Shown piece by piece: positions 1 to 12,979 of a stretch of 64,000 bases of DNA. Made by a program: the position numbers and the translations under genes. The notes below the pieces were generated by a model that was not told the origin of the DNA, did no database searches, and was given only the letters and a program-made list of their open reading frames with translations. The stretch covers positions 50,601,220 through 50,665,219 of the forward strand of contig NC_087063.1 of assembly GCF_963678635.1 (NCBI RefSeq), written 5' to 3'. The first letter of the stretch is position 1, and each line of letters begins with the position of its first letter. This DNA comes from Symsagittifera roscoffensis. Lineage: Eukaryota > Xenacoelomorpha > Acoela > Convolutidae.

Positions 1-3000
1 TCTTTTCGTAAGCCGCGTCGCCAGTCTTTTCTTGAGTCGCGCCGTCAGTCCTTTCTTAAGTGGCGCAGTCAGCCTTTTCTTAAGTCGCGCCGTCAGTTTT
101 TATCTTAAGTCGCGCGTCAGTCTTTTCTTAAGTCACACCGTTTAAGTCTTTTCTTGTGTCGCGCCGCTCAAATCTTTTTTCTCAAGTGGCGCCTTCATTT
201 TTTTTCTTAAGTTGCGCCGCCAGTTTTTTCTTCAGTCACGCAGTCAGTCCTTTCTTAAGTCGCACTGTCAGTCTTTTCTTAAGTCGCGCCGTCAGTTTTT
301 TCTTAAGTCGCGCCGTCAGTCTTTTCTTAAGTCACGCTGTTTAAGTCTTTTTTCGAGTCGCGCCGCTCAATTCTTTTTTCTTAAGTGGCGCCCTCATTTT
401 TTTCTTAAGTCGCGCCGCCAGTTTTTTCTTGAGTCGCGCCGTCAGTCCTTTCTTAAGTGGCGCAGTCAGCTTTTTCTTAATCCGCGTCGTCATTCTCTTC
501 TTAAGTCGCACTGTCAGTCTTTTTGTAAGTCGCGCCGCCAGTCTTTTCTTGAGTCCCGCCGTCAGTCCTTTCTTAAGTGGCGCAGTCAGTCTTTTCTTAA
601 GTCGCGTCGTCATTCTCTTCTTGAGTCACACTGTCAGTCTTTTCTTAAGTCGCGCCGCCAGTGTTTTCTTGAGCCGCGCCGTCAGTCCTTTCTTAAGTGG
701 CGCAGTCAGCCTTTTCTTAAGTCGCGCCGTCAGTTTTTATCTTAAGTCGCGCGTCAGTCTTTTCTTAAGTCACACCGTTTAAGTCTTTTCTTGTGTCGCG
801 CCGCTCAATTCTTTTTTCTCAAGTGGCGCCTTCATTTTTTTTCTTAAGTCGCGCCGCCAGTTTTTTCTTGAGTCACGCAGTCAGTCCTTTCTTAAGTCGC
901 ACTGTCAGTCTTTTCTTAAGTCGCGCCGTCAGTTTTTTCTTAAGTCGCGCCGTCAGTCTTTTCTTAAGTCACGCTGTTTAAGTCTTTTCTCGAGTCGCGC
1001 CGCTCAATTCTTTTTTCTTATGTGGCGCCCTCATTTTTTTCTTAAGTCGCGCCGCCAGTTTTTTTCTTGAGTCGCGCCATCAGTCCTTTCTTAAGTGGCG
1101 CAGTCAGCTTTTTCTTAAGTCGCGTCGTCATTCTCTTCTTAAGTCACACTGTCAGTCTTTTCTTAAGTCGCGCCGCCAGTGTTTTCTTGAGTCGCGCCGT
1201 CAGTCCTTTCTTAAGTGGCGCAGTCAGCCTTTTCTTAAGTCGCGCCGTCAGTTTTTATCTTAAGTCGCGCGTCAGTCTTTTCTTAAGTCACACCGTTTAA
1301 GTCTTTTCTTGTGTCGCGCCGCTCAATTCTTTTTTCTCAAGTGGCGCCTTCATTTTTTTTCTTAAGTCGCGCCGCCAGTTTTTTCTTGAGTCACGCAGTC
1401 AGTCCTTTCTTAAGTCGCACTGTCAGTCTTTTCTTAAGTCGCGCCGTCAGTTTTTTCTTAAGTCGCGCCGTCAGTCTTTTCTTAAGTCACGCTGTTTAAG
1501 TCTTTTCTCGAGTCGCGCCGCTCAATTCTTTTTTCTTATGTGGCGCCCTCATTTATTTCTTAAGTCGTGCCGCCAGTTTTTTTCTTGAGTCGCGCCATCA
1601 GTCCTTTCTTAAGTGGCGCAGTCAGCTTTTTCTTAAGTCGCGTCGTCATTCTCTTCTCAAGTCGCACTGTCAGTCTTTTTGTAAGTCGCCCCGCCAGTCT
1701 TTTCTTGAGTCCCGCCGTCAGTCCTTTCTTAAGTGGCGCAGTCAGTCTTTTCTTAAGTCGCGTCGTCATTCTCTTCTTAAGTCGCACTGTCAGTCTTTTC
1801 TTAAGTCGCGCCGCCAGTGTTTTTGTGAGTCGCGCCGTCAGTCCTTTCTTAAGTGGCGCAGTCAGCCTTTTCTTAAATCGCGTCGTCATTCTCTTCTTAA
1901 GTCGCACTGTCAGTCTTTTCGTAAGTCGCGCCGCCAATCTTTTCTTGAGTCGCGCCGTCAGTCTTTTCTTAAGTGGCGCAGTCAGCCTTTTCATAAGTCG
2001 CGCCGTCAGTTTTTATCTTAAGTCGCCCGTCAGTCTTTTCTTAAGTCACACCGTTTAAGTCTTTTCTTGTGTCGCGCCGCTCAATTCTTTTTTCTCAAAT
2101 GGCGCCTTCATTTTATTCTTAAGTCGCGCCGCCAGTTTTTTCTTGAGTCACGCAGTCAGTCCTTTCTTAAGTCGCACTGTCAGTCTTTTCTTAAGTCGCG
2201 CCGTCAGTTTTTTCTTAAGTCGCGCCGTCAGTCTTTTCTTAAGTCACGCAGTTTAAGTCTTTTCTCGAGTCGCGCCGCTCAATTCTTTTTTCTTAAGTGG
2301 CGCCGTCATTTTTTTCTTAAGTCGCGCCGCCAGTTTTTTCTTGAGTCGCGCCGTCAGTCCTTTCTTAAGTGGCGCAGTCAGCTGTTTCTTAAGTCGCGTC
2401 GTCATTCTCTTCTTAAGTCGCACTGTCAGTCTTTTCGTAAGTCGCGCCGCCAGTCTTTTCTTGAGTCCCGCCGTCAGTCCTTTCTTAAGTGGCGCAGTCA
2501 GTCTTTTCTTAAGTCGCGTCGTCATTCTCTTCTTAAGTCGCACTGTCAGTCTTTTCTTAAGTCGCGCCGCCAGTGTTTTCTTGAGTCGCGCCGTCAGTCC
2601 TTTCTTAAGTGGCGCAGTCAGCCTTTTCTTAAATCGCGTCGTCATTCTCTTCTTAAGTCGCACTGTCAGTCTTTTCGTATGTCGCGCCGCCAGTCTTTTC
2701 TTGAGTCGCGCCGTCAGTCCTTTCTTAAGTGGCGCAGTCAGCCTTTTCTTAAGTCGCGCCGTCAGTTTTTATCTTAAGTCGCGCCGTCAGTCTTTTCTTA
2801 ACTGACACCGTTTAAGTCTTTTCTTAGGTCGCGCCGCTCAATTCTTTTTTTCTTAAGTGGCGCCATCATTTTTTTCGTAAGTCGCGCCGCCAGTTTTTTC
2901 TAGAGTGACGCAGTCAGTCCATTCTTAAGTGGCGCAGTCAGCTTTTTCTTAAGTCGCGTCGTCATTCTCTTCTTAAGTCGCACTGTCAGTCTTTTCGTAA

Positions 3001-6000
3001 GTCGCGCCGCCAATCTTTTCTTGAGTCCCGCCGTCAGTCCTTTCTTAAGTGGCGCAGTCAGTCTTTTCTTAAGTCGCGGCGTCATTCTCTTCTTAAGTCG
3101 CACTGTCAGTCTTTTCTTAAGTCGCGCCGCCAGTATTTTCTTGAGTCGCGCTGTCAGTCCTTACTTAAGTCGCACTGTCAGTCTTTTCTTAAGTCGCACC
3201 GTCAGTTTTTTCTTAAGTCGCGCAGTCAGTCTTTTCTTAAGTCACGCTGTTTAAATCTTTTCTCGAGTCGCGCCGCTCAATTCTTTTTTCTTAAGTGGCG
3301 CCCTCATTTTTTTCTTAAGTCGCGCCGCCAGTTTTTTCTTGAGTCGCGCCGTCAGTCCTTTCTTAAGTGGCGCAGTCAGCTTTTTCTTAAGTGGCGTCGT
3401 CATTTTCTTCTTAAGTCGCACTGTCAGTCTTTTCGTAAGTCGCGCCGCCAGTCTTTTCTTGAGTCCCGCCGTCAGTCCTTTCTTAAGTGGCGCAGTCAGT
3501 CTTTTCTTAAGTCGCGTCGTCATTCTCTTCTTAAGTCGCACTGTCAGTCTTTTCTTAAGTCGCGCCGCCAGTCTTTTCTTGAGTCGCCCCCTTTCTCCTT
3601 TCTTAAGTGGCGCAGTCAGCCTTTTCTTAAATCGCGTCGTCATTATCTTCTTAAGTCGCACTGTCAGTCTTTTCGTATGTCGCGCCGCTCAATTCTTTTT
3701 TTCTTAAGTGGCGCCTTTATTTTTTTCTTAAGTCGCGCCGCCAGTTTTTTCTTGAGTCACGCAGTCAGTCCTTTCTTAAGTCGCACTGTCAGTCTTTTCT
3801 TAAGTCGTGCCGTCAGTTTTTTTCTTAAGTAGCGCCGTCAGTCTTTTCTTAAGTCGCGCCGTCAGTTTTTTCTGAAGTCGCGCCGTCAGCCTTTTCTTAA
3901 GTCACGCTGTTTAGGTCTTTTCTCGAGTCGCGCCGCTCAATTATTTTTTCTTAAGTGGCGCCCTCATTTTTTTCTTAAGTCGCGCCGCCAGTTTTTTCTT
4001 GAGTCACGCAGTCAGTCCTTTCTTAAGTCGCGCCGTCAGTTTTCTCTTAAGTCGCGCCGTCAGTCTTTTCTTAAGTCACGCTGTTTAAGTCTTTTCTCGA
4101 GTCGCGCCGCTCAATTATTTTTTCTTAATTGGCGCCCTCATTTTTTTCTTAAGTCGCCCCGCCAGATTTTTATTGAGTCGCGCCGTCAGTCCTTTCTTAA
4201 GTGGCGCAGTCAGCCTTTTCTTAAGTCGCGTCGTCATTCTCTTCTTAAGTCGCACTGTCAGTCTTTTCGTAAGTCGCGCCGCCAGTCTTTTCTTGAGTCC
4301 CGCCGTCAGTCTTTTCTTAAGTGGCGCAGTCAGCCTTTTCTTAAGTCGCGCCGTCAGTTTTTATCTTATGTCGCGCCGTCAGTCTTTTCTTAAGTCACAC
4401 CGTTTAAGTCTTTTCTTGTGTCGCGCCGCTCAATTCTTTTTTCTTAAGTGGCGCCCTCATTTTTTTCTTAAGTCGCGTCGTCATTCTCTTCTTAAGTCGC
4501 ACTGTCAGTCTTTTCGTAAGTCGTGCCGCCAGTCTTTTCTTGAGTCACGCAGTCAGTCCTTTCTTAAGTCGCACTGTCAGTTTTTTCTTAGGTCGCGCCG
4601 CCAGTCTTTTCTTGAGTCGCGCCGTCAGTCCTTTCTTAACTGGCGCAGTCAGCCTTTTCTTAAGTCGCGTCGTCATTCTCTTCTTAAGTCGCACTGTCAG
4701 TCTTTTCTTAAGTCTCGCCGCCAGTCTTTTCTTGAGTCGCGCCGTCAGTCCTTTCTTAAGTGGCGCAGTCAGCCTTTTCTTAACTCGCCCTCAGTTTTTT
4801 TCTTAAGTCACGCTGTGTAAGTCTTTTCTCGAGTCGCGCCGCTCAAATCTTTTTTCTTAAGTGGCACCTCATTTTTTCTTAAGTCGCGCTGCCAGTTTTT
4901 TCTTGAGTCACGCAGTCAGTCCTTTCTTAAGTTGTGCAGTCAGTCTTTTCTTAAGTCGCGTCGTCATTCTCTTCTTAAGTCGCACTGTCAGTCTTTTCTT
5001 AATCCGCGCCGCCAGTCTTTTCTTGAGTCGCGCCGTCAGTCTTTTCTTGAGTCGCGCCGCCAGTTTTTTCTTGAGTCAGGCCGTCAGTCCTTTCTTAAGT
5101 GGCGCAGTCAGCCTTTTCTTAAGTCGCGTCGTCATTCTCTTCTTAAGTCGAACTGTCAGTCTTTGCGTAAGTCGCGCGTCAGTCCTTTCTTAAGTGGCGC
5201 AGTCAGCCTTTTCTTAACTCGCGCCGTCAGTTTTTTTCTTAAGTCACGCTGTGTAAGTCTTTTCTCGAGTCGCGCCGCTCAAATCTTTTTTCTTCAGTGG
5301 CACCTCATTTTTTTCTTAAGTCGGGCCGCCAGTTTTTTCTTGAGTCACGCAGTCAGTCCTTTCTTAAGTGGTGCAGTCAGTCTTTTCTTAAGTCGCGTCG
5401 TCATTATCTTCTTAAGTCGCACTGTCAGTCTTTTCTTAATCCGCGCCGCCAGTCTTTTCTTGAGTCGCGCCGTCAGTCTTTTCTTGAGTCGCGCCGCCAG
5501 TTTTTTCTTGAGTCACGCCGTCAGTCCTTTCTTAAGTGGCGCAGTCAGCCTTTTCTTAACTCGCGCCGTCAGTTTTTTTCTTAAGTCACGATGTGTAAGT
5601 CTTTTCTCGAGTCGCGCCGCTCAAAATTATTTTCTTAAGTCGCGCCGCCATTTTTTTCTTGAGTCACGCAGTCAGTCCTTTCTTAAGTGGTGCAGTCATT
5701 CTCTTCTTAAGTCGCACTGTCAGTCTTTTCTTAATCCGCGCCGCCAGTCTTTTCTTGAGTCGCGCCGTCAATCTTTTCTTGAGTCGCGTCGCCAGTTTTT
5801 TCTTGAGTCGCGCCGTCAGTCCTTTCTTAAGTGGCGCAGTCAGCTTTTTCTTAATTCGCGTCGTCATTCTCTTCTTAAGTCGCACTGTCAGTCTTTTCTT
5901 AATCCGCGCCGCCAGTCTTTTCTTGAGTCGCGCCGTCAATCTTTTCGTAAGTCGCGCCGCCAGTCTTTTCTTGAGTCCCGCCGTCAGTCTTTTCTTAAGT

Positions 6001-6800
6001 GGCGCAGTCAGCCTTTTCTTAAGTCGCGCCTTCAGTTTTTATCTTATGTCGCGCCGTCAGTCTTTTCTTAAGTCAAACCGTTTAAGTCTTTTCTTGTGTC
6101 GCGCCGCTAAATTCTTTTTTCTTAAGTGGCGCCCTCATTTTTTTCTTAAGTCGCGCCGCCATTTTTTTCTTGAGTCACGCAGTCAGTCCTTTCTTAAGTG
6201 GTGCAGTCAGTCTTTTCTTAAGTCGCGTCGTCATTCTCTTCTTAAGTAGCACTGTCAGTCTTTTCTTAATCCGCGCCGCCAGTCTTTTCTTGAGTCGCGC
6301 CGTCAATCTTTTCCTAAGTCGCGCCGCCAGTCTTTTCTTGAGTCCCGCCGTCAGTCTTTTCTTAAGTGGCGCAGTCAGCCTTTTCTTAAGTCGCGCCGTC
6401 AGTTTTTATCTTATGTCGCGCCGTCAGTCTTTTCTTAAGTCAAACCGTTTAAGTCTTTTCTTGTGTCGCGCCGCTAAATTCTTTTTTCTTAAGTGGCGCC
6501 CTCATTTTTTTCTTAAGTCGCGCCGCCATTTTTTTCTTGAGTCACGCAGTCAGTCCTTTCTTAAGTGGTGCAGTCAGTCTTTTCTTAAGTCGCGTCGTCA
6601 TTCTCTTCTTAAGTCGCGCCGCCAGTCTTTTCTTGAGTCCCGCCGTCAGTCTTTTCTTAAGTGGCGCAGTCAGCCTTTTCTTAAGTCGCGCCGTCAGTTT
6701 TTATCTTATGTCGCGCCGTCAGTCTTTTCTTAAGTCAAACCGTTTAAGTCTTTTCTTGTGTCGCGCCGCTAAATTCTTTTTTCTTAAGTGGCGCCCTCAT
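1..6800 (+). repeat. Satellite domain with 5-monomer (about 120 bp) HOR
   Basis: Five monomer types recur in fixed order: cores GTGGCGCAGTC, GTCGCGTCGTC, GTCGCACTGTC, GTCGCGCCGCC and GTCGCGCCGTC, each with its own linker. Examples lie at about 1,590-2,000, 2,365-2,760 and 3,365-3,640. Groups of these 120-bp units are separated by a block of long variant monomers starting at GTGTCGCGCCGCTCAA. That anchor is at 156, 793, 1,311 and 2,069, giving spacings of 637, 518 and 758 bp, which differ by about one 120-bp unit each. Later blocks in 5.6-6.8 kb are spaced 511 and 367 bp. Confidence 0.85.
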
Positions 6801-7790
6801 TTTTTTCTTAAGTCGCGCCGCCAGTTTTTTCTTGAGTCACGCAGTCAGTCCTTTCTTAAGTCGCACTGTCAGTTTTTTCTTAAGTCACGCCGCCAGTCTT
6901 TTCTTGAGTTGCGCCGTCAGTGCTTTCTTAAGTGGCGCAGTCAGCCTTTTCTTAAGTCGCGTCGTCATTATCTTCTTAAGTCGCACTGTCAGTCTTTTCT
7001 TAAGTCTCGCCGCCAGTCTTTTCTTGAGTCGCGCCGCCATTCCTTTCTTAAGTGGTGCAGTCAGCCTTTTCTTAACTCGCGCCGTCAGTTTTTTCTTAAG
7101 TCAAGCTGTGTAAGTCTTTTCTCGAGTCGCGCCGCTCAAATCTTTTTCTTAAGTGGCACCTCATTTTTTGTCTTAAGTCGCGTCGTCATTCTCTTTTTAA
7201 GTGGCACTGTCAGTCTTTTCTTAATCTGCGACGCCAGTCTTTTCTTGAGTCGCGCTGTCAGTCCTTTCTTAAGTGGCGCAGTCAGCCTTTTCTTAAGTCG
7301 CGCCGTCAATTTTTATCTTAAGTCGCGCCGTCAGTTTTTTCTTAAGTCACGCCGTTTAAGTCTTTTCTTGTGTCGCGCCGCTCAATTTTTTTTTCTTAAG
7401 TGGCGCCCTCAATTTTTCTTAGGTCGCGCTGCCAGTTTTTTTTTAGTCACGCAGTCAGTCATTTCTTAAGTCGCACTGTCACCCTTTTTTAAAGTCGCGC
7501 CGCCAGTCTTTTCTTAAGTCGCGCCGCCAGTTTTTTCTTGAGTCACGCAGTCAGTCCTTTCTTAAGTGGCGCAGTCAGTCTTTTCTTAAGTCGCGTTGTC
7601 ATTCTCTTCTTAAGTCGCACTGTCAGTCTTTTCTTAATCCGCGCAGCCAGTCTTTTCTTGAGTCGCGCCGTCAGTCTTTTCTTAAGTTGCGCAGTCAGCC
7701 TTTTCTTAAGTCGCGCCGTCAGTTTTTATCTTAAGTCGCGCCGTCAGTCTTTTCTTAAGTCACGCCGTTTAAGTCTTTTCTTGTGTCGCG

Positions 7791-9469
7791 CCGCTCAACT
7801 TTTTTTATTAAGTGGCGCCCTCATTTTTTTCTTAAGTCGCGCTGCCAGTTTTTTCTTTAGTCACGCAGTCAGTCCTTTCTTAAGTCGCACTGTTAGTCTT
7901 TTCTTAAGTCGCGCCGCCGTTCTTTTCTTGAGTCGCGCCGTCAGTCCTTTCTTAAGTGGCGCAGTCAGCCTTTTCTTTAGTCGCCTCGTCATTCTCTTCT
8001 TAAGTCGCACTGTCAGTCTTTTCGTAAGTCGCGCCGCCAGTTTTTTCTTGAGTCACGCAGTCAGTCCTTTCTTAAGTGGCGCAGTCAGTCTTTTCTTAAG
8101 TCGCGCCGTCAGTTTTTATCTTAAGTCGCGCCGTCAGTCTTTTCTTAAGTCACGCCGTTTAAGTCTTTTCTTGTGTCGCGCCGCTCAACTTATTTTATTA
8201 GGTGGCGCCCTCATTTTTTTCTTAAGTCGCGCTGCCAGTTTTTTCTTAATCCGCGCAGCCAGTCTTTTCTTTAGTCGCCTCGTCATTCTCTTCTTAAGTC
8301 GCACTGTCAGTCTTTTCTTAATCCGCGCAGCCAGTCTTTTTTTGAGTCGCGCCGTCAGTCCTTTCTTAAGTGGCGCAGTCAGCCTTTTCTTAAGTCGCGC
8401 CGTCAGTTTTTATCTTAAATCGCGCCGTCAGTCTTTTCTTAAGTCACGCCGTTTAAGTCTTTTCTTGTGTCGCGCCGCTCAATTTATTTTATTAAGTGGC
8501 GCCCTCATTTTTTTCTTAAGTCGCGCTGCCAGTTTTTTCTTTAGTCACGCAGTCAGTCCTTTCTTAAGTCGCACTGTCAGTCTTTTCTTAAGTCGCGCCG
8601 CCAGTCTTTTCTTGAGTCGCGCCGTCAGTCCTTTCTTAAGTGGCGCAGTCAGCCTTTTCTTTAGTCGCCTCGTCAATCTCTTCTTAAGTCGCACTGTCAG
8701 TCTTTTCGTAAGTCGCGCCGCCAGTTTTTTCTTGAGTCACGCAGTCAGTCCTTTCTTAAGTGGCGCAGTCAGTCTTTTCTTAAGTCGCGCCGTCAGTTTT
8801 TATCTTAAGTCGCGCCGTCAGTCTTTTCTTAAGTCACGCCGTTTAAGTCTTTTCTTGTGTCGCGCCGCTCAACTTATTTTATTAAGTGGCGCCCTCATTT
8901 TTTTCTTAAGTCGCGCTGCCAGTTTTTTCTTAATCCGCGCAGCCAGTCTTTTCTTTAGTCGCCTCGTCATTCTCTTCTTAAGTCGCACTGTCAGTCTTTT
9001 CTTAATCCGCGCAGCCAGTCTTTTTTTGAGTCGCGCCGTCAGTCCTTTCTTAAGTGGCGCAGTCAGCCTTTTCTTAAGTCGCGCCGTCAGTTTTTATCTT
9101 AAATCGCGCCGTCAGTCTTTTCTTAAGTCACGCCGTTTAAGTCTTTTCTTGTGTCGCGCCGCTCAATTTATTTTATTAAGTGGCGCCCTCATTTTTTTCT
9201 TAAGTCGCGCTGCCAGTTTTTTCTTTAGTCACGCAGTCAGTCCTTTCTTAAGTCGCACTGTCAGTCTTTTCTTAAGTCGCGCCGCCAGTCTTTTCTTGAG
9301 TCGCGCCGTCAGTCCTTTCTTAAGTGGCGCAGTCAACCTTTTCTTTAGTCGCCTCGTCATTCTCTTCTTAAGTCGCACTGTCAGTCTTTTCGTAAGTCGC
9401 GCCGCCAGTTTTTTCTTGAGTCACGCAGTCAGTCCTTTCTTAAGTGGCGCAGTCAGTCTTTTCTTAAGT
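7791..9469 (+). repeat. 684-bp higher-order repeat, about 2.5 copies
   Basis: The anchor CCGCTCAA followed by an unusual ATT-rich linker occurs at 7,791, 8,475 and 9,159, exactly 684 bp apart. A second internal anchor at 8,181 and 8,865 has the same 684-bp period. Copies are nearly identical, and the third ends where the sequence changes at about 9,470. One frame stays open across the block (7,538-9,712) only because the unit length is a multiple of three. Confidence 0.9.
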
Positions 9470-10249
9470 CACACGGTCAGTCTTTTTTTAAAGTCGAGCC
9501 GCCTAAGTCTCTTCGTAAGTCGCGCCATCAGTTTTTTTGAGTCGCGCCGTCAGTCTTTTCTCAAGTCGCGCCGTCAGTCTTTTCTGAAGTCCTTTCTTAA
9601 GTCGCGTCGTCAGTCTTTTCTTAAGTCGCGCCGTCAGTCTCTTCTTAAGTCGCACTGTCAGTCTTTTCTTAAGTCGCGCCGTCAGTTTTATCTTAAGTCG
9701 AGCCGTCAGTAATTTCTTCAATCGCACCGCCTAAGTCCTTTCCTAAGTCGAGTCGTCAGTCTTTACTTAAGTCGCGCCGTCAATCTTTTCGTAAGTCGCG
9801 CCGCTTAAGTTTTTCTTGAGTCGCGGCGTCAGTCTTTTCTTAAGTCGCGCCGTCAGTCTTTTCTTAAGTCGCGCCGCTTAAGTCCTTTCTTAAGTCGCGT
9901 TGTCAGTCTTGTCTTAAGTTGCGTCGTCATTCTCTTCTTAAGTCGCACTGTCAGTCTTTTCTTAAGTCGCGCCGCCAGTCTTTTCTTGAGTCGCGCAGTC
10001 AGTCCTTTCTTAAGTGGCGCAGTCAGTCTTTTCTAAAGTCGCGTCGTCATTCTCTTCTTAAGTCGCACTGTCAGTCTTTTCTTAATCCGCGCAGCCAGTC
10101 TTTTCTTGAGTCGCGCCGTCAGTCCTTTCTTAAGTGGCGCAGTCAGTCTTTTCTTAAGTCGCGCCGTCAGTTTTTATCTTAAGTCGCGCTGCCAGTTTTT
10201 TCTTTAGTCACGCAGTCAGTCCTTTCTTAAGTCGCACTGTCAGTCTTTT

Positions 10250-11989
10250 CTTAAGTTGCGCCGCCAGTCTTTTCTTGAGTCGCGCCGTCAGTCCTTTCTT
10301 AAGTGGCACAGTCAGCCTTTTCTTTAGTCGCCTCGTCATTCTCTTCTTAAGTCGCACTGTCAGTCTTTTCGTAAGTCGCGCCGTCAGTTTTTTCTTGAGT
10401 CACGCAGTCAGTCCTTTCTTAGGTGGCGCAGTCAGTCTTTTCTTAAGTCACACGGTCAGTCTTTTTTTTAAGTCGAGCGGCCTAAGTCTCTTCTTAAGTC
10501 GCGCCATCAGTTTTTTTTTAGTCGCGCCGTCAGTCTTTTCTTAAGTCGCGCCGTCAGTCTTTTCTGAAGTCCTTTCTTAAGTGGCGTCGTCAGTCTTTTC
10601 TTAAGTCGCGCCGTCAGTCTCTTCTTAAGTCGCACTGTCAGTCTTTTCTTAAGTCGCGCCGTCAGTTTTATCTTAAGTCGCGCCGTCAGTAATTTCTTCA
10701 ATCGCACCGCTTAAGTCCTTGCCTAAGTCGAGTCGTCAGTCTTTACTGAAGTCCTTTCTTAAGTAGCGTCGTCAGTCTTTTCTTAAGTCGCGCCGTCAGT
10801 CTCTTCTTAAGTCGCACTGTCAGTCTCTTCTTAAGTTGCGCCGCCAGTCTTTTCTTGAGTCGCGCCGTCAGTCCTTTCTTAAGTGGCGCAGTCAGCCTTT
10901 TCTTTAGTCGCCTCTTCATTCTCTTCTTAAGTCGCACTGTCAGTCTTTTCGTAAGTCGCGCCGCCAGTTTTTTCTTGAGTCACGCAGTCAGTCCTTTCTT
11001 AGGTGGCGCAGTCAGTCTTTTCTTAAGTCACACGGTCAGTCTTTTTTTTAAGTCGAGCGGCCTAAGTCTCTTCTTAAGTCGCGCCATCAGTTTTTTTTTA
11101 ATCGCGCCGTCAGTCTTTTCTTAAGTCGCGCCGTCAGTCTTTTCTGAAGTCCTTTCTTAAGTGGCGTCGTCAGTCTTTTCTTAAGTCGCGCCGTCAGTCT
11201 CTTCTTAAGTCGCACTGTCAGTCTTTTCTTAAGTCGCGCCGTCAGTTTTATCTTAAATCGCGCCGTCAGTAATTTCTTCAATCGCACCGCTTAAGTCCTT
11301 GCCTAAGTCGAGTCGTCAGTCTTTACTGAAGTCCTTTCTTAAGTAGCGTCGTCAGTCTTTTCTTAAGTCGCGCCGTCAGTCTCTTCTTAAGTCGCACTGT
11401 CAGTCTCTTCTTAAGTTGCGCCGCCAGTCTTTTCTTGAGTCGCGCCGTCAGTCCTTTCTTAAGTGGCGCAGTCAGCCTTTTCTTTAGTCGCCTCGTCATT
11501 CTCTTCTTAAGTCGCACTGTCAGTCTTTTCGTAAGTCGCGCCGCCAGTTTTTTCTTGAGTCACGCAGTCAGTCCTTTCTTAGGTGGCGCAGTCAGTCTTT
11601 TCTTAAGTCACACGGTCAGTCTTTTTTTTAAGTCGAGCGGCCTAAGTCTCTTCTTAAGTCGCGCCATCAGTTTTTTTTTAGTCGCGCCGTCAGTCTTTTC
11701 TTAAGTCGCGCCGTCAGTCTTTTCTGAAGTCCTTTCTTAAGTGGCGTCGTCAGTCTTTTCTTAAGTCGCGCCGTCAGTCTCTTCTTAAGTCGTACTGTCA
11801 GTCTTTTCTTAAGTCGCGCCGTCAGTTTTATCTTAAGTCGCGCCGTCAGTAATTTCTTCAATCGCACCGCTTAAGTCCTTGCCTAAGTCGAGTCGTCAGT
11901 CTTTACTGAAGTCCTTTCTTAAGTAGCGTCGTCAGTCTTTTCTTAAGTCGCGCCGTCAGTCTCTTCTTAAGTCGCACTGTCAGTCTCTT
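10250..11989 (+). repeat. 580-bp higher-order repeat, three copies
   Basis: Three almost identical blocks recur with a 580-bp period; equivalent points are 10,275, 10,855 and 11,435. Each block contains a truncated monomer junction reading CTGAAGTCCTTTCTTAAG, an AATTTCTTCAATCGCACC variant and a GAGCGGCCTAAGTCTC variant, which make the period easy to follow. Confidence 0.92.
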
Positions 11990-12979
11990 CTTAAGTCGCA
12001 CTGTCAGTCTTTTCTTAAGTCGCGCCGTCAATCTTTTCGTAAGTCGCGCCGCTTAAGTTTTTCTTGAGTCGCGCCGTCAGTCTTTTCTTAAGTCGCGCCG
12101 CCAGTCGTTTCTTAAGTCGCGCCGCTAAAGTCCTTTCTTAAGTCGCATTGTCAGTCTTGTCTTAAGTTGCGTCGTCATTCTCTTCTTAAGTCGCACTGTC
12201 AGTCTTTTCTTGAGTCGCGCCGTCAGACCTTTCTTAAGTGGCGCAGTCAGTCTTTTCTTAAGCCGCGCCGTCAGTTTTTATCTTAACTCGCGCCGTCATT
12301 CTTTTCTTAAGTCACGCCGTTCAAGTTTTTTCTTGTGTCGAGCCGCTTAAGTCTTTTCTTGAGTGGCGCCGTCAGTTTTTTCTTAAGTCGCGCCGTCAGT
12401 CTTTTCTTAAGTCACGCTGTGTAAGTCTTTTCTCGAGTCGCGCCGCTCAATTCTTTTTTCTCAAGTGGCGCCCCCATTTTTTTCTTAAGTCGCGCTGCCA
12501 GTTTTTTCTTGAGTCACGCATTCAGTCCTTTCTTAAATGGCGCAGCCAGTCTTTTCTTAAGTCGCACTGTCAGTCTTTTCCTAAGTCGCGCCGCCAGTCT
12601 TTTCTTAAGTCGCGCCGTCAGTCTTTCTTAAGTCGCGCCGCTTAAGTCCTTTCTTAACTCGCGTTGTCAGTCTTCTCTTAAGTCGCACTGTCAGTCTTTT
12701 CTTAAGTCGCGCCGCCAGTCTTTTCTTGAGTCGCGCCTTCAGTCCATTCTTAAGTGGCGCATTCAGCCTTTTCTTAAGTCGCGCCGTCAGTTTTTATCTT
12801 AAGTCGCGCCGTCAGTATTTTCTTAAGCCGCGCCGTTTGTCTTTTCCTAAGTGGCGCCGTCAGTTTTTTCTTAAGTCGGGCCGTCAGTCATTGCTTAAGT
12901 CGCGCCGCATAAGTCTTTTCTTAGGTCGCGCTGTCAGTCTTTTCTTAAGTCGCGCCGTCAGTCTTTTCTTAATTCGCGC

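Noticed and set aside
341-3661. Minus-strand Lys/Arg-rich frames that look like antimicrobial or histone-tail-like basic proteins
   Set aside because: Same explanation: antisense of the satellite monomer, with no unique sequence.
7538-9712. A 724-codon open frame on the plus strand, and dozens of similar shorter ones across the array
   Set aside because: They are translations of the 24-bp satellite (8-residue repeats), present in several frames of both strands at once and starting at chance ATG/GTG variants. There is no non-repeat domain.
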